Assembly (NCBI RefSeq): GCF_900188095.1
Contig: NZ_FZOT01000010.1
Coordinates: 1-64,000, forward strand
Length of the DNA stretch: 64,000 nucleotides
Source of the DNA: Noviherbaspirillum humi
GTDB lineage: Bacteria > Pseudomonadota > Gammaproteobacteria > Burkholderiales > Burkholderiaceae_D
Direction of reading: 5' to 3'
Positions 63,382 through 64,000 of the stretch are shown here, piece by piece. The notes below the pieces were generated by a model. That model did not search any database, was not told the origin of the DNA, and worked only from the letters and a program-made list of their open reading frames with translations. A program made the translations under genes and the position numbers. Position 1 is the stretch's first letter; the number at the start of each line of letters is the position of its first letter.

Positions 63382-63867
63382 ATGGGCACGACGGAGAACA
63401 CGGCAGGCGAAGGGCAACGGGAACTGGTGCTGGAGCGCCTGATCGGCGCGCCGCCGGAAAAGCTGTTCCAGGCATGGACCGACCCGGCGCTGCTCAAGCA
63501 ATGGTTCGCGCCGCTGCCATGGATGGTGCCGCATGCGGAGCTTGATGTGCGCCCGGGCGGCGCCAGCCTGATCGTCATGCGCGGACCGGACGGCACCGAG
63601 TTTCCCAATCGGGGCGTCTATCTGGAGGTGGTGCCGAACCGGCGCCTGGTCATCACCGATGCCTACTCGAGCGCCTGGGAACCGTCGGCGAAGCCGTTCA
63701 TGACCGTCATCGTCAGCTTCGAGCCGGAAGGCGACAAGACACGCTATACCGCGCGCGTGCGGCACTGGAGCGCGGCGGACCGGGAAGCGCATGAGAAGAT
63801 GGGCTTCCACCAGGGCTGGGGGCAGTGCGCCGACCAGTTGACGGCATTGGTGACGGCGCAGTCTTGA
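63382..63867 (+). CDS. SRPBCC/AHSA1-domain protein
   Basis: A 161-residue soluble protein with the AHSA1 helix-grip fold. It has ELVLERLIGAPPEKLFQAWTDPALLKQWFAP at the start and ends RHWSAADREAHEKMGFHQGWGQCADQLT, both diagnostic. Such proteins bind hydrophobic ligands; their functions in bacteria are mostly unknown. The chosen ATG follows GGGAGCG; an in-frame upstream ATG would add 15 residues. Confidence 0.9.
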   Translation: MGTTENTAGEGQRELVLERLIGAPPEKLFQAWTDPALLKQWFAPLPWMVPHAELDVRPGGASLIVMRGPDGTEFPNRGVYLEVVPNRRLVITDAYSSAWEPSAKPFMTVIVSFEPEGDKTRYTARVRHWSAADREAHEKMGFHQGWGQCADQLTALVTAQS

Positions 63868-63900
63868 GCGAGTGCCGCGGCGAGGCGGATGCCGGCCCGC

Positions 63901-64000
63901 TCAACTCGGCAGGTTGAATATCGACACGTCGTCCGCCAGCAGGCTTGCCTGCTGATGCAGCTCCATCGCCGCCGCTTCCGCTTCCCGGATCATCTCGGCG
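63901..64000 (-). CDS. C-terminal end of a methyl-accepting chemotaxis protein (runs off the window)
   Basis: The visible 32 codons read AEMIREAEAAAMELHQQASL then LADDVSIFNLPS and a stop. This pattern, an Ala/Glu-rich helix then LADDVSxF and a short tail, is typical of the very end of chemotaxis receptors in this group. The rest lies beyond the right edge. Confidence 0.55.
   Translation of the reverse strand, partial: AEMIREAEAAAMELHQQASLLADDVSIFNLPS

Overview
The window looks like part of a GC-rich betaproteobacterial genome of the order Burkholderiales, with an Oxalobacteraceae-like flavour. The signs are Bug-type (tripartite tricarboxylate) binding proteins, a beta-proteobacterial porin, an IclR regulator, NodT/RND efflux genes and strongly GC-biased third codon positions. 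Genus is not resolvable from sequence alone. A parA-parB-rep-like block at 39.3-42.9 kb, set in visibly lower-GC DNA, suggests that the window lies on a secondary replicon (chromid or megaplasmid) or spans an integrated one.

Region 1 (1-16.0 kb, mostly minus strand) holds two paralogous family-1 binding proteins, a porin, three cupin genes plus the 5' end of a fourth, an ABC ATPase, a fused double permease, a class II aldolase, an EutA-like actin-fold ATPase with His-rich ends, a 2Fe-2S/FAD reductase, an IclR regulator, a small NiCoT-type Ni/Co permease and a periplasmic cytochrome c. Region 2 (16.0-26.2 kb) holds a repeat-rich spacer, a Tat-exported ThDP enzyme diverging from an isochorismatase-fold hydrolase and a secreted alpha/beta hydrolase, then ordinary genes (SEC-C/YkgJ protein, MFS permease, diguanylate cyclase, DUF2382 stress protein and a 71-residue protein).

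Region 3 (26.3-36.4 kb) is a compact run of twelve minus-strand genes: ModA-like and Bug binding proteins, an FtsZ-like small protein, a His-rich CobW GTPase, a zinc alcohol dehydrogenase, an RraA-type aldolase, an amidohydrolase, an alpha/beta-fold protein, a PanB-like enzyme, an NMT1-like protein, a Cys-ended 99-residue protein and a second FtsZ-like protein. A Rieske ferredoxin and an XdhC-type protein diverge from it.

The main observation is that regions 1-3 appear tied together by a 17-bp dyad, GTTC-N9-GAAC with an AT-rich core. It occurs upstream of the ABC/cupin operon, the iclR gene, the NiCoT/cytochrome gap and the ThDP/hydrolase gap, with a degenerate copy upstream of the twelve-gene run and the Rieske gene. 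This suggests one IclR-controlled catabolic and metal-handling supercluster. Its unusual members are two tubulin/FtsZ-fold proteins whose GTP-binding loop has been replaced by a shared GDD-x-S-x-AP motif, and an EutA-like ATPase without ethanolamine ammonia-lyase. The substrate cannot be read from the sequence.

Region 4 (38.2-44.5 kb) is the partition/replication block with repeats and a possible antisense RNA. Region 5 (44.5-64 kb) has a CHASE2 histidine kinase broken by an amber codon, a response regulator-diguanylate cyclase, a LysM-FecR protein, an MdtABC-like RND operon, a hydroxyacid dehydrogenase, UDP-galactopyranose mutase, two alpha/beta hydrolases, an SRPBCC protein and the end of a chemotaxis receptor.
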